The translations under genes and the position numbers were made by a program. 64,000 nt of DNA from Bacteroides sp. GTDB taxonomy: Bacteria; Bacteroidota; Bacteroidia; Bacteroidales; Muribaculaceae. The notes beneath the pieces were generated by a model. The model was not told where the DNA came from. It did not search any database and saw only the letters and a list, made by a program, of their open reading frames with translations. Below are positions 42,034 to 51,601 of the stretch, piece by piece (within the stretch, counting starts at the first letter, position 1; each line of letters starts with the position of its first letter). Location: positions 62,001 to 126,000 of the forward strand of contig JAAVDM010000034.1 of assembly GCA_014801815.1 (NCBI GenBank), written 5' to 3'.

Positions 42034-42892
42034 TACGTCTCACATCAGCCTCGGAGCCGTCGAAAGGACCTGAATGTTTCAGTTTGAGGGTACACATGGC
42101 TGCCGCAAAGGTGCCGGCTTCATCGATGCCGGCGCCTTGTCCGCGTTTGTACAGATATCCGGCCATGTAGGTGTCACCGCAGCCGGTGGCGTCAATAACC
42201 TTCTCGACCGGATAAGCCGGAATTTCATGAAAACGGCCGTCGGCATATATTGCCGAACCCTGATCGCCAAGAGTCAATACTACCTCGTGTACACCCCATG
42301 CGGCCAGACGAAGGGCAGCCTCGTGAGGATCGGACGAACCGGTGAGTGACAACATTTCGTGTTCGTTGGCCTTGAGTATGTCGATGTAAGGCAGCAGTTC
42401 GAGTTTGTCATCCCAGTCGGTAGCCGATACATGTTCTCCCTCAACTTTGCGCAGGAAACCCTGAGCATCGACCGATACACGACCCATTGAGGCCAGATGA
42501 CGTATGACCTCCGGCGAAAAATCATCGGCAAGCAGTGTGCCAAGATGAAAAATGCGACTGTCGATGTGGCCTATACCTTCGACAGTGAAAGGGTCGGCCT
42601 TATCGAGTACTCTTTGGGTGCGGTTGTTGGAGTTTTCTCCGTAGATGTTTTCAAAATATACCGATTTGCGACTTGGAAGTACTTTTACTTCAAGTCCGCG
42701 TGTGCGTATGTCATCGACAGCTTTCATTTCGCTTTCGGCCAAAGAGGTAACAAGGAGAAAACGAGAGTGGTCAAGGTTGGCCAAAGCATGTGCGAAATAG
42801 AAGGCGGTGCCGCCCGGCATGTAGACGGTATGATGCGGAGTGACTATTTTGTCGAGGGTTATATGACCGAGACAGCAGATGTTATAGCTCAT
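41993..42892 (-). CDS. PfkB-family sugar kinase
   Basis: A 299-residue ribokinase-family kinase that moves phosphate from ATP to a sugar or nucleoside. N-terminal signature region is MPGGTAFYFAHALANL; the C-terminal signature IDATGCGDTYMAGYLY holds the catalytic aspartate (usual form DTxGAGD, here DATGCGD). The substrate cannot be read from sequence. Its ATG overlaps the stop of the MFS permease gene (42889-42892), so it is the last gene of a six-gene operon with AmpG and a cell-wall amidase; phosphorylation of an imported wall or glycan sugar is a reasonable guess. The 3' end overlaps gph by 41 bases. Confidence 0.85.
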   Translation of the reverse strand: MSYNICCLGHITLDKIVTPHHTVYMPGGTAFYFAHALANLDHSRFLLVTSLAESEMKAVDDIRTRGLEVKVLPSRKSVYFENIYGENSNNRTQRVLDKADPFTVEGIGHIDSRIFHLGTLLADDFSPEVIRHLASMGRVSVDAQGFLRKVEGEHVSATDWDDKLELLPYIDILKANEHEMLSLTGSSDPHEAALRLAAWGVHEVVLTLGDQGSAIYADGRFHEIPAYPVEKVIDATGCGDTYMAGYLYKRGQGAGIDEAGTFAAAMCTLKLKHSGPFDGSEADVRRIIENAPAPADRLQ

Positions 42893-44097
42893 TTTGAGGA
42901 TAAGTTTTTCTTACGGGTATTTACGAGAGAATAAAAGAGAACCACACAGTAGGCCGCACATGGTACCAGAAAGGCAGTCGACATGTCGGACATGTTGGCT
43001 ACGTGACCCATAAGATATGCACCTACGGCTCCTCCGAGCGGTGTCATCATCAGAAATGACGAGGCTATTTTGGAGTGTCGGCCTGTGCCGCTTATGGTCA
43101 TAGCGAAGATGGTGGGAAACATAATGGCCTCAAAAGCATAACAAACGAAAACCCCGATGTGTGACACAGTGCCGAGGTGAGCAGTAACGGCCAGTGAACC
43201 GAGTACGGTCATGACAGCGCAGGCAGATAGTACCTTACGCGCATCAATACGGCTCATGACAGTACTGCCGGCGATACGGGCCAGCATGAAGAGTCCGAGT
43301 GCGCCGAACGAGAGAACTGTGGTAGCAGTCATCTTGTCGAGCCAATCGCCGGAGGTGGCATAGTTGATAAAGAGAGAATTTATGGCTATCTCAGCTATCT
43401 CGTAACAGAAGAGCGCCAGCAGACCGAGTCGGAAGTTGCTGTTGGCCCAGAGAGCCTTTATTGATTCGCCGATAGTGGGTTCGGCAGTATCGGTATCACC
43501 GGATATGTTTATTTCGGGCAGGTCAACACGGCTGAATACAACTGCCATTATGAGTACGATAGCACCCATGACAGTATAGGGTACAGCCACTGACCCGCCT
43601 TCGCCGGCAAAGAGAAAGCCTCCGACGGTTACAGGCCCGAGTATGCAGCCGAGTCCGTTGAAGGACTGTGCGAGATTGAGACGGCTGGCTGCAGTAGAGG
43701 GGTCGCCGAGTTCGGCGGCATAGGGATTGGCGGCGGTCTCAAGCACTGCAAGCCCGCAACCTATGATAAAGAGAGCGAGCAGGAAGAGATTGAAGGACGT
43801 AGCCGAGGCTCCGGGTATAAAGAGGAAAGCACCGGCAGCGAAGAGGAGCAGTCCGAGCACTACGCCGCGACGATAGCCCCAGCGGGTGATGATGATACCG
43901 GCCGGGAGAGCCATGAGAGCGTAGGCTACGTAGGTGCTTGCCTGAATCATGGTGGAATGGGACAGCGAAATGTCGAGGGCTTCCTGAAAGTGCTTGTTGA
44001 GAACGTCAAGTACAGAACGTGCAAAACCCCACATAAAGAAAAGGGTTGTGATCAGCACGAAGGGGACTATGTAGCGACGGGAAACAAATGAGGGCAT
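42889..44097 (-). CDS. Sugar MFS permease of the FucP/GlcP (FHS) group
   Basis: A 402-residue, 12-helix permease. The start region IVPFVLITTLFFMWGFARSV followed by LDVLNKHFQ is the mark of the fucose-galactose-glucose:H+ symporter group common in Bacteroidetes, whose members carry fucose, glucose, galactose or GlcNAc. Further blocks: GIIITRWGYRRGVVLGL, VLETAANPYAAELGDPSTAA, LNLAQSFNGLGCILGPVTVG. The ATG at 44097 is chosen (MPSFVSRRY); the frame is open 94 codons further but that peptide overlaps the AmpG gene and is not transporter-like. It is 44 bases after AmpG and overlaps the kinase gene by four bases. Confidence 0.88.
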   Translation of the reverse strand: MPSFVSRRYIVPFVLITTLFFMWGFARSVLDVLNKHFQEALDISLSHSTMIQASTYVAYALMALPAGIIITRWGYRRGVVLGLLLFAAGAFLFIPGASATSFNLFLLALFIIGCGLAVLETAANPYAAELGDPSTAASRLNLAQSFNGLGCILGPVTVGGFLFAGEGGSVAVPYTVMGAIVLIMAVVFSRVDLPEINISGDTDTAEPTIGESIKALWANSNFRLGLLALFCYEIAEIAINSLFINYATSGDWLDKMTATTVLSFGALGLFMLARIAGSTVMSRIDARKVLSACAVMTVLGSLAVTAHLGTVSHIGVFVCYAFEAIMFPTIFAMTISGTGRHSKIASSFLMMTPLGGAVGAYLMGHVANMSDMSTAFLVPCAAYCVVLFYSLVNTRKKNLSSK

Positions 44098-44141
44098 GGT
44101 GATGAGAGTATGGAGAACTTGGGAGTATTTTTCTTTCGTGG

Positions 44142-45497
44142 CTAATCTTTCTTTCGGCCGAATGAGGGGTCGATATGGACGAGGGAGCAGACAACGAAAG
44201 TAGGCAGGCAGCAGAGCATGACACCGCAGAAGAAATTGAAGAAACCTCGTTCGCCACAGGGTGGGGTGAGCAAATCGAGGGGTGCGAGCAAGTCGAAGAC
44301 TGCGCCGGCCGCCATGCCCGGAAGCATCATGCCGAGAGCCATAAAGGCGGTACAGAAAGCGTAGTGGGAGGTAGCACAATCACCGCGGCTGAAATAGAGC
44401 AGATAAAGCATAAAGGCAGTGAAGCCGAACCCATAACCGAACTGTTCGATACCGATGGCTATGTTGACGGAAAGGAAACTGTCAGGTTGCACCAGTGCCA
44501 GCCAGCAGTAGAGCGCACATGGCAGAGTCAGACTCAGAGCCATAGGCCACAGCCAGCGGCGCAGACCTCCGGCGGCTATGGCAAGACCGCCTGTAATGCC
44601 GCCTGCAAGAAGGGCTATGACACCGACAGTACCATTGACCCAACCCACCTGAGCAGTGGTGAGAGCAAGACCGCCGGCTTCGCGGGGAGCGACAAGAAAG
44701 ACAGGTACAAATTTGACACAGAGAGCCTCGGGCAGACGGTAAAGCAGCATAAAGGCAAGCGCTCCTGCGATGCCGGGACGCCGAAAGAAGGTAACGAATG
44801 TATCGGCAAAATCACGGACTATAGTCCGTGCCGTTACTCCGGGTTCGGCATGATCGGAGGTAACAGGGGGCATCATACGTGAATGCCACAGAGCCATCAG
44901 CAGAAATAATACCGACAGCAGGGCGAACACCATACTCCATGCCCGTCCTACGGACGACATGGTCTGTTCGAGATGACCGGCCAGCATGACCAGACCACCC
45001 TGACCCAATACGGAAGCCACACGGTAGAAAGTAGAGCGTACACCTACAAAAGCCGCCTGGTCGTGAGGTGTAAGAGCCAGCATATAGTAGCCGTCAGCTG
45101 CAATGTCGTGCGTGGCCGAGAAAAAAGCCATAAGCCAGAAGCATATCAGCGTTGAGGTGAGATAGAAAGGGAACGGCAGCAGAAAGGCCACACAAGCCAT
45201 GCACACGGCTATGAGCAGCTGCATAGTTATAGCCCAGCGGCGCTTTGTACTGAAAAGATCAATAAAGGGACTCCAGAAAGGTTTGATAACCCACGGAAGA
45301 TAAAGCCAGCCGGTGAGGAAAGCCATGTCGGACTTGTCAATGCCCATATTAATATACATAAGTATGGTAAGAGTATTGACAGCGAAATAGGGCAATCCCT
45401 CAGCGATGTAGAGCGTAGGAATCCACCGCCAGGCAGCGGCGGCGTCGCAGTGCGCTACCGCCGCAGTTGCTGACAGGGATCTGTTGTCGTCAGACAT
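44142..45497 (-). CDS. ampG: AmpG-family muropeptide permease
   Basis: A 451-residue permease with 12 or more membrane helices. Family blocks: LYIAEGLPYFAVNTLTILMY, LTGWLYLPWVIKPFWSPFID, FSATHDIAADGYYMLAL, FVGVRSTFYRVASVLGQG. AmpG takes GlcNAc-anhydroMurNAc peptides released by wall turnover into the cytoplasm for recycling. Bacteroidetes have several AmpG-like genes, not all tested, so substrate is inferred. The neighbours fit well: a periplasmic amidase at the head of the operon, a sugar permease and a sugar kinase at its end. Confidence 0.85.
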   Translation of the reverse strand: MSDDNRSLSATAAVAHCDAAAAWRWIPTLYIAEGLPYFAVNTLTILMYINMGIDKSDMAFLTGWLYLPWVIKPFWSPFIDLFSTKRRWAITMQLLIAVCMACVAFLLPFPFYLTSTLICFWLMAFFSATHDIAADGYYMLALTPHDQAAFVGVRSTFYRVASVLGQGGLVMLAGHLEQTMSSVGRAWSMVFALLSVLFLLMALWHSRMMPPVTSDHAEPGVTARTIVRDFADTFVTFFRRPGIAGALAFMLLYRLPEALCVKFVPVFLVAPREAGGLALTTAQVGWVNGTVGVIALLAGGITGGLAIAAGGLRRWLWPMALSLTLPCALYCWLALVQPDSFLSVNIAIGIEQFGYGFGFTAFMLYLLYFSRGDCATSHYAFCTAFMALGMMLPGMAAGAVFDLLAPLDLLTPPCGERGFFNFFCGVMLCCLPTFVVCSLVHIDPSFGRKKD

Positions 45498-45520
45498 AGG
45501 GATAGAAGAATTTTGTAGGT

Positions 45521-46417
45521 TCAGATTAGAGATACACCGGTTTCAGCATATATCCGGCGCAGTTCGGCAGTGGTGATATTACGATAGTCATCGGCACGCG
45601 GTGTGATAACGATACCTGCCATTTCGATCGCACCGGGACTTATAAGGCGTTGCGAATCATCATCGGCATAATAACATGCAGGACGGTGAGCCGAGCGCGG
45701 TACCGCCACAGCACGGAGTAACCCTGAAGGATCACGCCAGAAATAGGAATTTACACGCCCAGGGTCAGGATAACCTGTAACGGGGTCAAGTCCGCAGGCA
45801 CCTGTCATGGTGCGGAGTATGCGCATACCGTCGGAGTCGGGAGTTATGACAGCACTCCAGAAATCGAAAGGCAGGTCGAGCCCCCATGAAGAAGCTGTCT
45901 CAATGCCGGGACGTGTCAGCGGGTGTCGCTCCATACAGAGCTGCATGAGCGGAAGTTCTTCAGTGAGCACAGCCTGACAGTGAAGATGATCGGGCGCTGA
46001 CGCACCTGAACGCGAACCGTTGAAGAACACCGTCATACCGGGTAATGCCTCGGCCATAGCCGCCATTTCAAGCGGCATACGGCTCTGCGGGGTGTGTGAA
46101 GTACTGACGATGGTAAAATGGACAGGAAAGACCGGAAAAGGATTGAGTAGCAGTTCCCAGCCTTGCATGACAGGATATGGAACCTGTTCGGGAGGGCGGT
46201 TGGCGGCGCACAAGAAACATGGACGCGGGCCTACATTGCCGGAAGCGTCAACCTTAGCTCCGGTGGAAACGATACGTGCCGGATTGAGCTGAACGCCGAC
46301 AGTGAGGTCGCCGAGTTGAAGAGTCCGGCGCTCGGTGAGTCCGAGACGCCGGTAGTTGTCAGCCGCTAACGGCCACAGCTCAATCTGCTCTTCTATGAAC
46401 GAAAGATAATCGAACAT
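45521..46417 (-). CDS. DUF4922 protein, HIT-superfamily transferase-like
   Basis: A 298-residue soluble protein of the DUF4922 family. The key motif is SGASAPDHLHCQAVLTEELP: HxHxQ as in GalT and Ap4A or GDP-galactose phosphorylases, the transferase branch of the HIT superfamily, in which the central histidine takes the nucleotide. PCFLCAANRPPEQ holds a Cys pair that may bind zinc, and LLNPFPVFPVHFTIVS is the phosphate-side strand seen in GalT-like folds. A nucleotidyl transfer or phosphorolysis on a sugar nucleotide is the inference; the substrate is unknown. Start at 46417 (MFDYLSFIEE) is chosen over an earlier Met because it follows the family start. Confidence 0.8.
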   Translation of the reverse strand: MFDYLSFIEEQIELWPLAADNYRRLGLTERRTLQLGDLTVGVQLNPARIVSTGAKVDASGNVGPRPCFLCAANRPPEQVPYPVMQGWELLLNPFPVFPVHFTIVSTSHTPQSRMPLEMAAMAEALPGMTVFFNGSRSGASAPDHLHCQAVLTEELPLMQLCMERHPLTRPGIETASSWGLDLPFDFWSAVITPDSDGMRILRTMTGACGLDPVTGYPDPGRVNSYFWRDPSGLLRAVAVPRSAHRPACYYADDDSQRLISPGAIEMAGIVITPRADDYRNITTAELRRIYAETGVSLI

Positions 46418-46447
46418 GATAAAGGAAAAAGCTATGAACACGGAGAA

Positions 46448-47908
46448 TCAGAACGGCAGTTCATCATCGTCAATCCAGTCGTCATCATCAAAACCGAAAT
46501 TCTCGTCGTCAAGGTCGAAATCGTCATCAAAGAAATTCAGATCATTGCCGAGCATAGGCATGACTGGAGGCGTATCGACTGCATTGAGTTTGATGCGGGC
46601 CTGAATCTCGATAGAACGTAAGTAGTCCTTATAAACCTGATGAGCCACAACAGCCTCGGGCGAGAGATCGGCGTCAGAGTTGCCCTCCCAGCGGCGGCAC
46701 AGATAAATGGCATCATAGATACGGCCTACGTAGAACTCGCGACTGACACGCAGACACATGGCATAATCCTCACCATAGCTGACATCAGGGAAACGGCATA
46801 CCCGCGCTATAGGGGTGTAGAATGCTCTCGGCGCACCGAAACCGTTGACACGTAAAGCATTATTACGACCGTTGCGGTCTGTCCACTCTTTGTGGTCAAT
46901 GATACCTTCGCCTATCGGGTTGAGGTCGAGGTCGGTGAGACGATAACTGCCCACCACCATACCGCAGCGGTCAGCATAAAATTTGGCTACTACACGGGCA
47001 AGTGTGTCGGGACCGGCATAGACATCGTCCGAATCGAGCTGAACAGCAAAACGGCCGCACCATTCCGAATCAATAGCCCGATTCCAGCAGCCGCCAATGC
47101 CGAGCTGTTCGGAAGGATCGGGGTTTATGACATGCAGACGCGGGTCGTCTATAGCTGCCAGCACGTCGGAAGTGCCGTCGGTACTGCCGTTATCAACCAC
47201 TATTAGGTTGAAGTCGAAATCAGTCTGCTGTGACAGAGCCGAACGCACGGCATCGCCAACAGTACGCACTCTGTTGCGCACCGGAATTACGACTGATGCC
47301 TCGACCGGAAAGGAGCCTTCGCTGACATTGACACGTTCAGGTTTTTCGAGCAGCCGTGCCCCTATGAGTTCGAGATGGAGACGGAAAGTCTCCTCATGCT
47401 GACGCTGCATGACCTCGGCCGAAGCCTTCAGATAGTCAAACTGACGTTCGCCTGACTTCCGGAAATCGGATTTGTTAACAGTGTAGAGGTATTCGGGTAT
47501 GTGTACGAAAGTACCTGTTACCGACAGACGCAGCCGTAACGAATACCAGCCGCCGTCGAGCGGCAGGGGGTCGTTGCCGAGAAGATCGAGAAGCCTCGAT
47601 ATGACATGAAGCGCTGTGGCGGCATTGATAAAGACTACCGGGCCGAAATTGAAGGAATCGGTGACGGAGCCTATCTGATAAGGTGCCACAGGCTGACGGA
47701 CGAGAGAGCCGTCGGTGAGGCGCTCGCGGTAGTGACCGTAGAGTAACGGCGACTCAGTGTCGGCGCCTATCTGTTCGATGCGCTCTATGGCTCCCGGCGC
47801 GAAGTCGACAGGATTGTCCGAGAGGAGCACCGCTACGTAATGCTGCAGCGGCGAGTCGAGAATTGCCTCGCGCAGCTGGGAGATATTCTTGAATCGTATT
47901 GGAGTCAT
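46448..47908 (-). CDS. GT2-family glycosyltransferase with acidic C-terminal tail
   Basis: A 486-residue protein. Residues about 205-420 form a GT-A domain: VEASVVIPVRNRVRTVGDAV, FNLIVVDNGSTDGTSDVLAA, GIGGCWNRAIDS and VQLDSDDVY with the DxD-type metal site. The N-terminal 190 residues (VAVLLSDNPVDFAPGAIERI, LLYGHYRERLTDGS) look like a second, worn GT-A-type domain. The end is a tail of some 30 residues with mostly Asp, Glu and Phe (NFFDDDFDLDDENFGFDDDD). The acceptor is not known. It stands between the amidase (35-base gap) and the DUF4922 gene (30-base gap), an order I believe to be repeated in other Bacteroidales. Confidence 0.85.
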   Translation of the reverse strand: MTPIRFKNISQLREAILDSPLQHYVAVLLSDNPVDFAPGAIERIEQIGADTESPLLYGHYRERLTDGSLVRQPVAPYQIGSVTDSFNFGPVVFINAATALHVISRLLDLLGNDPLPLDGGWYSLRLRLSVTGTFVHIPEYLYTVNKSDFRKSGERQFDYLKASAEVMQRQHEETFRLHLELIGARLLEKPERVNVSEGSFPVEASVVIPVRNRVRTVGDAVRSALSQQTDFDFNLIVVDNGSTDGTSDVLAAIDDPRLHVINPDPSEQLGIGGCWNRAIDSEWCGRFAVQLDSDDVYAGPDTLARVVAKFYADRCGMVVGSYRLTDLDLNPIGEGIIDHKEWTDRNGRNNALRVNGFGAPRAFYTPIARVCRFPDVSYGEDYAMCLRVSREFYVGRIYDAIYLCRRWEGNSDADLSPEAVVAHQVYKDYLRSIEIQARIKLNAVDTPPVMPMLGNDLNFFDDDFDLDDENFGFDDDDWIDDDELPF

Positions 47909-47943
47909 GATTGAATCAGAACAGGAGAGAGGCGGAGTGTGGT

Positions 47944-50900
47944 TTATCTCTTAAGAAAGTCGAGCAGCTGACGCATCAGAGAGTTGCGGGTGTCGGGATC
48001 GGTAATCGACTCGAACGGTATGGTCAGCGTAGCTGTATTGCTCTTGCCTCGGGTGTGCAGTACACCTACCGGAGTATCGGTAGCGCCGGCTGTCATTGCT
48101 ACAGCAGCGGTGCCGGGAGTCGCGGGAGATATGCCGTCTGGCATTTCGACTACATAACAGTCGGAGTTGAGTGTAGAAGAATAAGCCAGCGAACCCTTGG
48201 CAAGATTTGAACCCATTGCACCGGCTGTCACATGAGCGTAACCGGAAGGCACAACAGGGTCGGAAGACGGTACAATGCCCAGAACCTCTTGACCGAATGA
48301 ACGGTCGGCCGATGATGAACGCATACCGAACAGTTCGTCGGCTACGTACTGACCGCTGACAAGCAAGTCGCCGCCTTTGGAGGTGTATGAAGTAAGGGCT
48401 TTGCGCAGAGCCTCCGGGAAGGCAGTGAAACGCACGCCGGACATACCGTTGCCGGTGACGGTGGCACGTTGTTTGCCGAGTATAAGATCGACCACCGGAT
48501 ACTTGTCAAGATGTACGTTACCTTTCTCGACAGCGGAAGCACTGGCTGACACGAAACCCATGCCGGCGGCGGCTATCGAACGACCGTGCAGATAGGGGTA
48601 GTCGAACGTATTGCCCGCTATGACTTGTGTGGCATAGTTGCTTTCGCTGCGTCCGTGACTTTCGCCGGCGGCCCGGCGCATCTCGGTCTGATGTCCGGTG
48701 AAGGATATATCCTTGATGTAAGGCACACCGAAATCCAACATAGAGGAGAATCCGGCGTTACCGTCTGAGTTTATCTCTCCGGGACCTGCCACACGTGTAA
48801 AGCCGTTGACCACAAGTATCGGGTCGGAACCGTCAGGAGCCTCGCGCAGAGCCAACACCTCGCTCGGGAAGGCACGGCCGCCTTCGTTGGCCGCAATGAT
48901 ACGGTAGGAATGAAGGTCATGGTCTTCGACTTCGAGTTTGAAATGTGTCTCATGTGTAGTGGCAAGGAAATGCCAGCCCAGTTCGTCGTCGGTACGCTCC
49001 ATGATAAGATAGCGCGTAGGCATGGCGGTAGGCTCCAGAGGGTCGGCCTGCGGAGCCCAACTGAGACGGTAGTGGCGGGGACTTTCACGGATGATAGCGA
49101 AATCCTCGACCGGCATAGGCTGAATGACGACCTCCCGGTTCTTACGCTCGGATACGAAACGAGCCAATGCCTTATAGATAGCACGTCCTACGGTAAAGCG
49201 GAACGAAGGATCGAGACCATAACGCATGTCGGCGAAATTCTGGTGACTCATCAGCTCTATGAGTGTTGTTGGCACCTCAGGCACACGCGCTTCAACGTAC
49301 GACTTGTCCCACATTGAACGACGTGTCCATGTGGGTTCAAAGGTCTTGCGTATGTCACCTGTTATCTGGCGCATCAACATATCGGTGAGTGTGCGTGAGT
49401 TGGAGCGTGGAGTACCGTCGGTATATGTATCACCGTTGTTGGTGAAATATATACCTAAAGTTCCTACGAATGTATCGTCGGCACGCTTGCCGGCATCTGA
49501 ATGGAGAGCGAAAGCGACATCGACAGGAATACCGAGACCTTCAGCGTTGGGTAGCACACGTGAGCCACCGGCAAGATAGTTGACCCAGTGACCGCGTGAG
49601 GTATAGTCGTCCTTATAGTCGTCAGAACCGTGATAAGGCGAATAGACACTCTCCGGGAAGCCTGCCCAGTGCAGCCAGTAGCGAGCTCCCTCGACAAAGC
49701 GCGGCATACCTGAAGTTACGAATTTTGGAGCGGGGCCTTTGGGGCGAGATGCCTCATTCGTACTGTTTTCAGGACCGGCGGTGTCGCCTATGATATCATC
49801 GGGTGATATATCCTCATCGGTCTCTTCATCGCTGCCGTCGGAGTCACTTGCAGCCGAAGCCGGCGGAACGGAGGGGTCATAGTAGATATCGGCACGCCGT
49901 GGGGAGCGGGCTATGTTACCCATGCCGCCACCTATCTTGACAGCATCGGCAGTGACTATGGTACCGGATTTGCCTTCGGTAAGGTTGGAAAGCACTACGA
50001 CCGGCTCGGTATCACTGAACCCGGCTTCAAGTGGGAAAGTGCCGAGATATATCCATGTGCCGCCACCCATTGTCTGATTGACCTTAAACGAGCGGGAACC
50101 GCCCGAATAGTTGACCGTGTAGAGAGCGTCCTGTGTACTCTCGGGCAGAGACTTGTAGCTGACATAAACGGCGTATTCTCCATCTTCTGGAATGTCGGCG
50201 CACCATGCCGCCAGTGACACATCGTTACCGGAATGTGTGGTTTCCACCTGACGGTATGTACCGTTTTCGAAAGGATTTTCCGTATCGCGGAAATCGGGCA
50301 GGTCGTAGATAAAACCTTCGAGTTCGCCGGTAGACCATTTATGCTTGCCTGAATGTTCCTGATAAGTGGTCTGCGAGAACAGCATACCATCTTCGTTGGT
50401 ATCATTGTCAACGATAACTTCGTTGACGTTGGTGTCGCGCTCACGCGGCAGCATGACATAGGCACCGGCGTTCTCAAGCATGGGCACCACGTATGGAAGG
50501 ATGTAACCCATAGTGTAGGTGTCCTCAACCGTTTCAAACAGCAGAGGACGCTGCCACAACCATGTTCCGTCGGCCGGTTTGTAGTAGCGGCCGTGACTGT
50601 GCCAGAGAGCTACAATGTCGCCCTCCATACCTTTGGGCGCCTTGACTTCCGGATTGACCTCGACTACAAAAGGAACATTTTTGCGGTAACGTTCGGGCAG
50701 TTTGTCGACCGTAGTGATGTAATAAGCCAAAGGTTTTGATTTCACCGAAAGAGAGACAGTATAATTCCTCAGAGAATCGGGAAGTGACTTGGAGACACAC
50801 TTTGAAAGGTCATCAATCAGTTTACGGGTCACGGGCAGATAAGTGAAGTTCTCATTGAGACTCACGGCTGCCATACGTTTGGTTGCATCGGGTTTTACGC

Positions 50901-51375
50901 TGTTGACACGCAGACCTCCCGGATCCATTGCTTCGGGAATCCACGCGAGCACAGCATTATTGACCCGGAGTGTCAGCGGATCGTTTGAAGGCTGTTCAAC
51001 GGGCTGTGCCGGTTTTGCAGTCGTCTTCTTACTGGTCTTTTTAACAGTAGTTTTCTTGGGGGTTGTTTTTTTCTTACGTGTAGCAGTCGAAGAATTTTTC
51101 GCTGCAGTTGTTGTCTTGGCCTTTGTGGTGGTTTTCTTTTTAGCAGCTGTAGTCTTCTTTTTAGCAGCTGTAGTCTTCTTGCCGGCTGTTTTGCCGGCTG
51201 TTTTACCGGTGGCCTTAGCTGTAGTTTTCTTGGCTGTGGTTTTCTTGGCTGTGGTTTTCTTGGCCGGAGTGGCTTCGGCGGCAGCTACTTCAGCAGTGAC
51301 AGACTCGGCCACTGTCACCGTCGAGGCTGCTATACCTACAGCAAGGAGGAGTTTATGTATATTGCGAAAGTGCAT
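47944..51375 (-). CDS. Exported N-acetylmuramoyl-L-alanine amidase with golvesin/FnIII parts and Lys-rich tail
   Basis: A 1143-residue protein. A signal peptide is followed at about 36-125 by a Lys/Ala/Thr tail like histone H1 (KKTTAKKTTAKK, TAAKKKTTAAKKKTT). An Amidase_3 fold is split: IVALWHSHGRYY and MLPRERDTN lie at about 250-330, VDVAFALHSDAGKRADDT, PEVPTTLIELMSHQNFADMR at about 640-750. The gap holds a golvesin/xanthan-lyase-type beta domain (PEDGEYAVYVSYKSLPEST, GGTWIYLGTFPLEAG) at about 370-490. A fibronectin III-like unit (LSWAPQADPLEPTAMPTRYL) and a 300-residue C-terminal domain (GFTRVAGPGEINSDGNAGF) follow. Zinc-binding His and catalytic Glu (IELMSH) are present. Such proteins are often named xanthan lyase in databases, which I think is wrong. 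It leads the six-gene operon. Confidence 0.85.
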   Translation of the reverse strand: MHFRNIHKLLLAVGIAASTVTVAESVTAEVAAAEATPAKKTTAKKTTAKKTTAKATGKTAGKTAGKKTTAAKKKTTAAKKKTTTKAKTTTAAKNSSTATRKKKTTPKKTTVKKTSKKTTAKPAQPVEQPSNDPLTLRVNNAVLAWIPEAMDPGGLRVNSVKPDATKRMAAVSLNENFTYLPVTRKLIDDLSKCVSKSLPDSLRNYTVSLSVKSKPLAYYITTVDKLPERYRKNVPFVVEVNPEVKAPKGMEGDIVALWHSHGRYYKPADGTWLWQRPLLFETVEDTYTMGYILPYVVPMLENAGAYVMLPRERDTNVNEVIVDNDTNEDGMLFSQTTYQEHSGKHKWSTGELEGFIYDLPDFRDTENPFENGTYRQVETTHSGNDVSLAAWCADIPEDGEYAVYVSYKSLPESTQDALYTVNYSGGSRSFKVNQTMGGGTWIYLGTFPLEAGFSDTEPVVVLSNLTEGKSGTIVTADAVKIGGGMGNIARSPRRADIYYDPSVPPASAASDSDGSDEETDEDISPDDIIGDTAGPENSTNEASRPKGPAPKFVTSGMPRFVEGARYWLHWAGFPESVYSPYHGSDDYKDDYTSRGHWVNYLAGGSRVLPNAEGLGIPVDVAFALHSDAGKRADDTFVGTLGIYFTNNGDTYTDGTPRSNSRTLTDMLMRQITGDIRKTFEPTWTRRSMWDKSYVEARVPEVPTTLIELMSHQNFADMRYGLDPSFRFTVGRAIYKALARFVSERKNREVVIQPMPVEDFAIIRESPRHYRLSWAPQADPLEPTAMPTRYLIMERTDDELGWHFLATTHETHFKLEVEDHDLHSYRIIAANEGGRAFPSEVLALREAPDGSDPILVVNGFTRVAGPGEINSDGNAGFSSMLDFGVPYIKDISFTGHQTEMRRAAGESHGRSESNYATQVIAGNTFDYPYLHGRSIAAAGMGFVSASASAVEKGNVHLDKYPVVDLILGKQRATVTGNGMSGVRFTAFPEALRKALTSYTSKGGDLLVSGQYVADELFGMRSSSADRSFGQEVLGIVPSSDPVVPSGYAHVTAGAMGSNLAKGSLAYSSTLNSDCYVVEMPDGISPATPGTAAVAMTAGATDTPVGVLHTRGKSNTATLTIPFESITDPDTRNSLMRQLLDFLKR

Positions 51376-51601
51376 GTATCAATCTGAATTGAGAATTGAG
51401 AGAACAGGGAACTGAATGTTGTGACACTCAGTGTCTCACTACGATAAAAGGAGAGGGGAATTGAGAATAAAGGAGAGAGACTCAATTCCGAGGCGGAGAG
51501 AGGTTAATTTACAAAATTAACAAATAAATTGCGGTGTGGCAAAACAGTAAAGCGATTTTAAAACCATTTCACACTTCCGGCGACTGCTGTGACGGTGATT
51601 A
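51376..51601. other. Intergenic region upstream of the amidase operon
   Basis: About 220 bases with the start region of the minus-strand operon. I see no full-consensus promoter box pair and no open frame. Confidence 0.4.

Noticed and set aside
42889..44379. Long N-terminal extension of the sugar permease
   Set aside because: The extra 94 residues overlap AmpG and are not transporter-like; the ATG at 44097 begins the family sequence.
50843..51415. Plus-strand hydrophobic frame of 190 residues opposite the amidase tail
   Set aside because: The Val/Phe/Leu repeats are the antisense reading of the Lys/Ala/Thr codons; the other strand has signal peptide and domains in frame.
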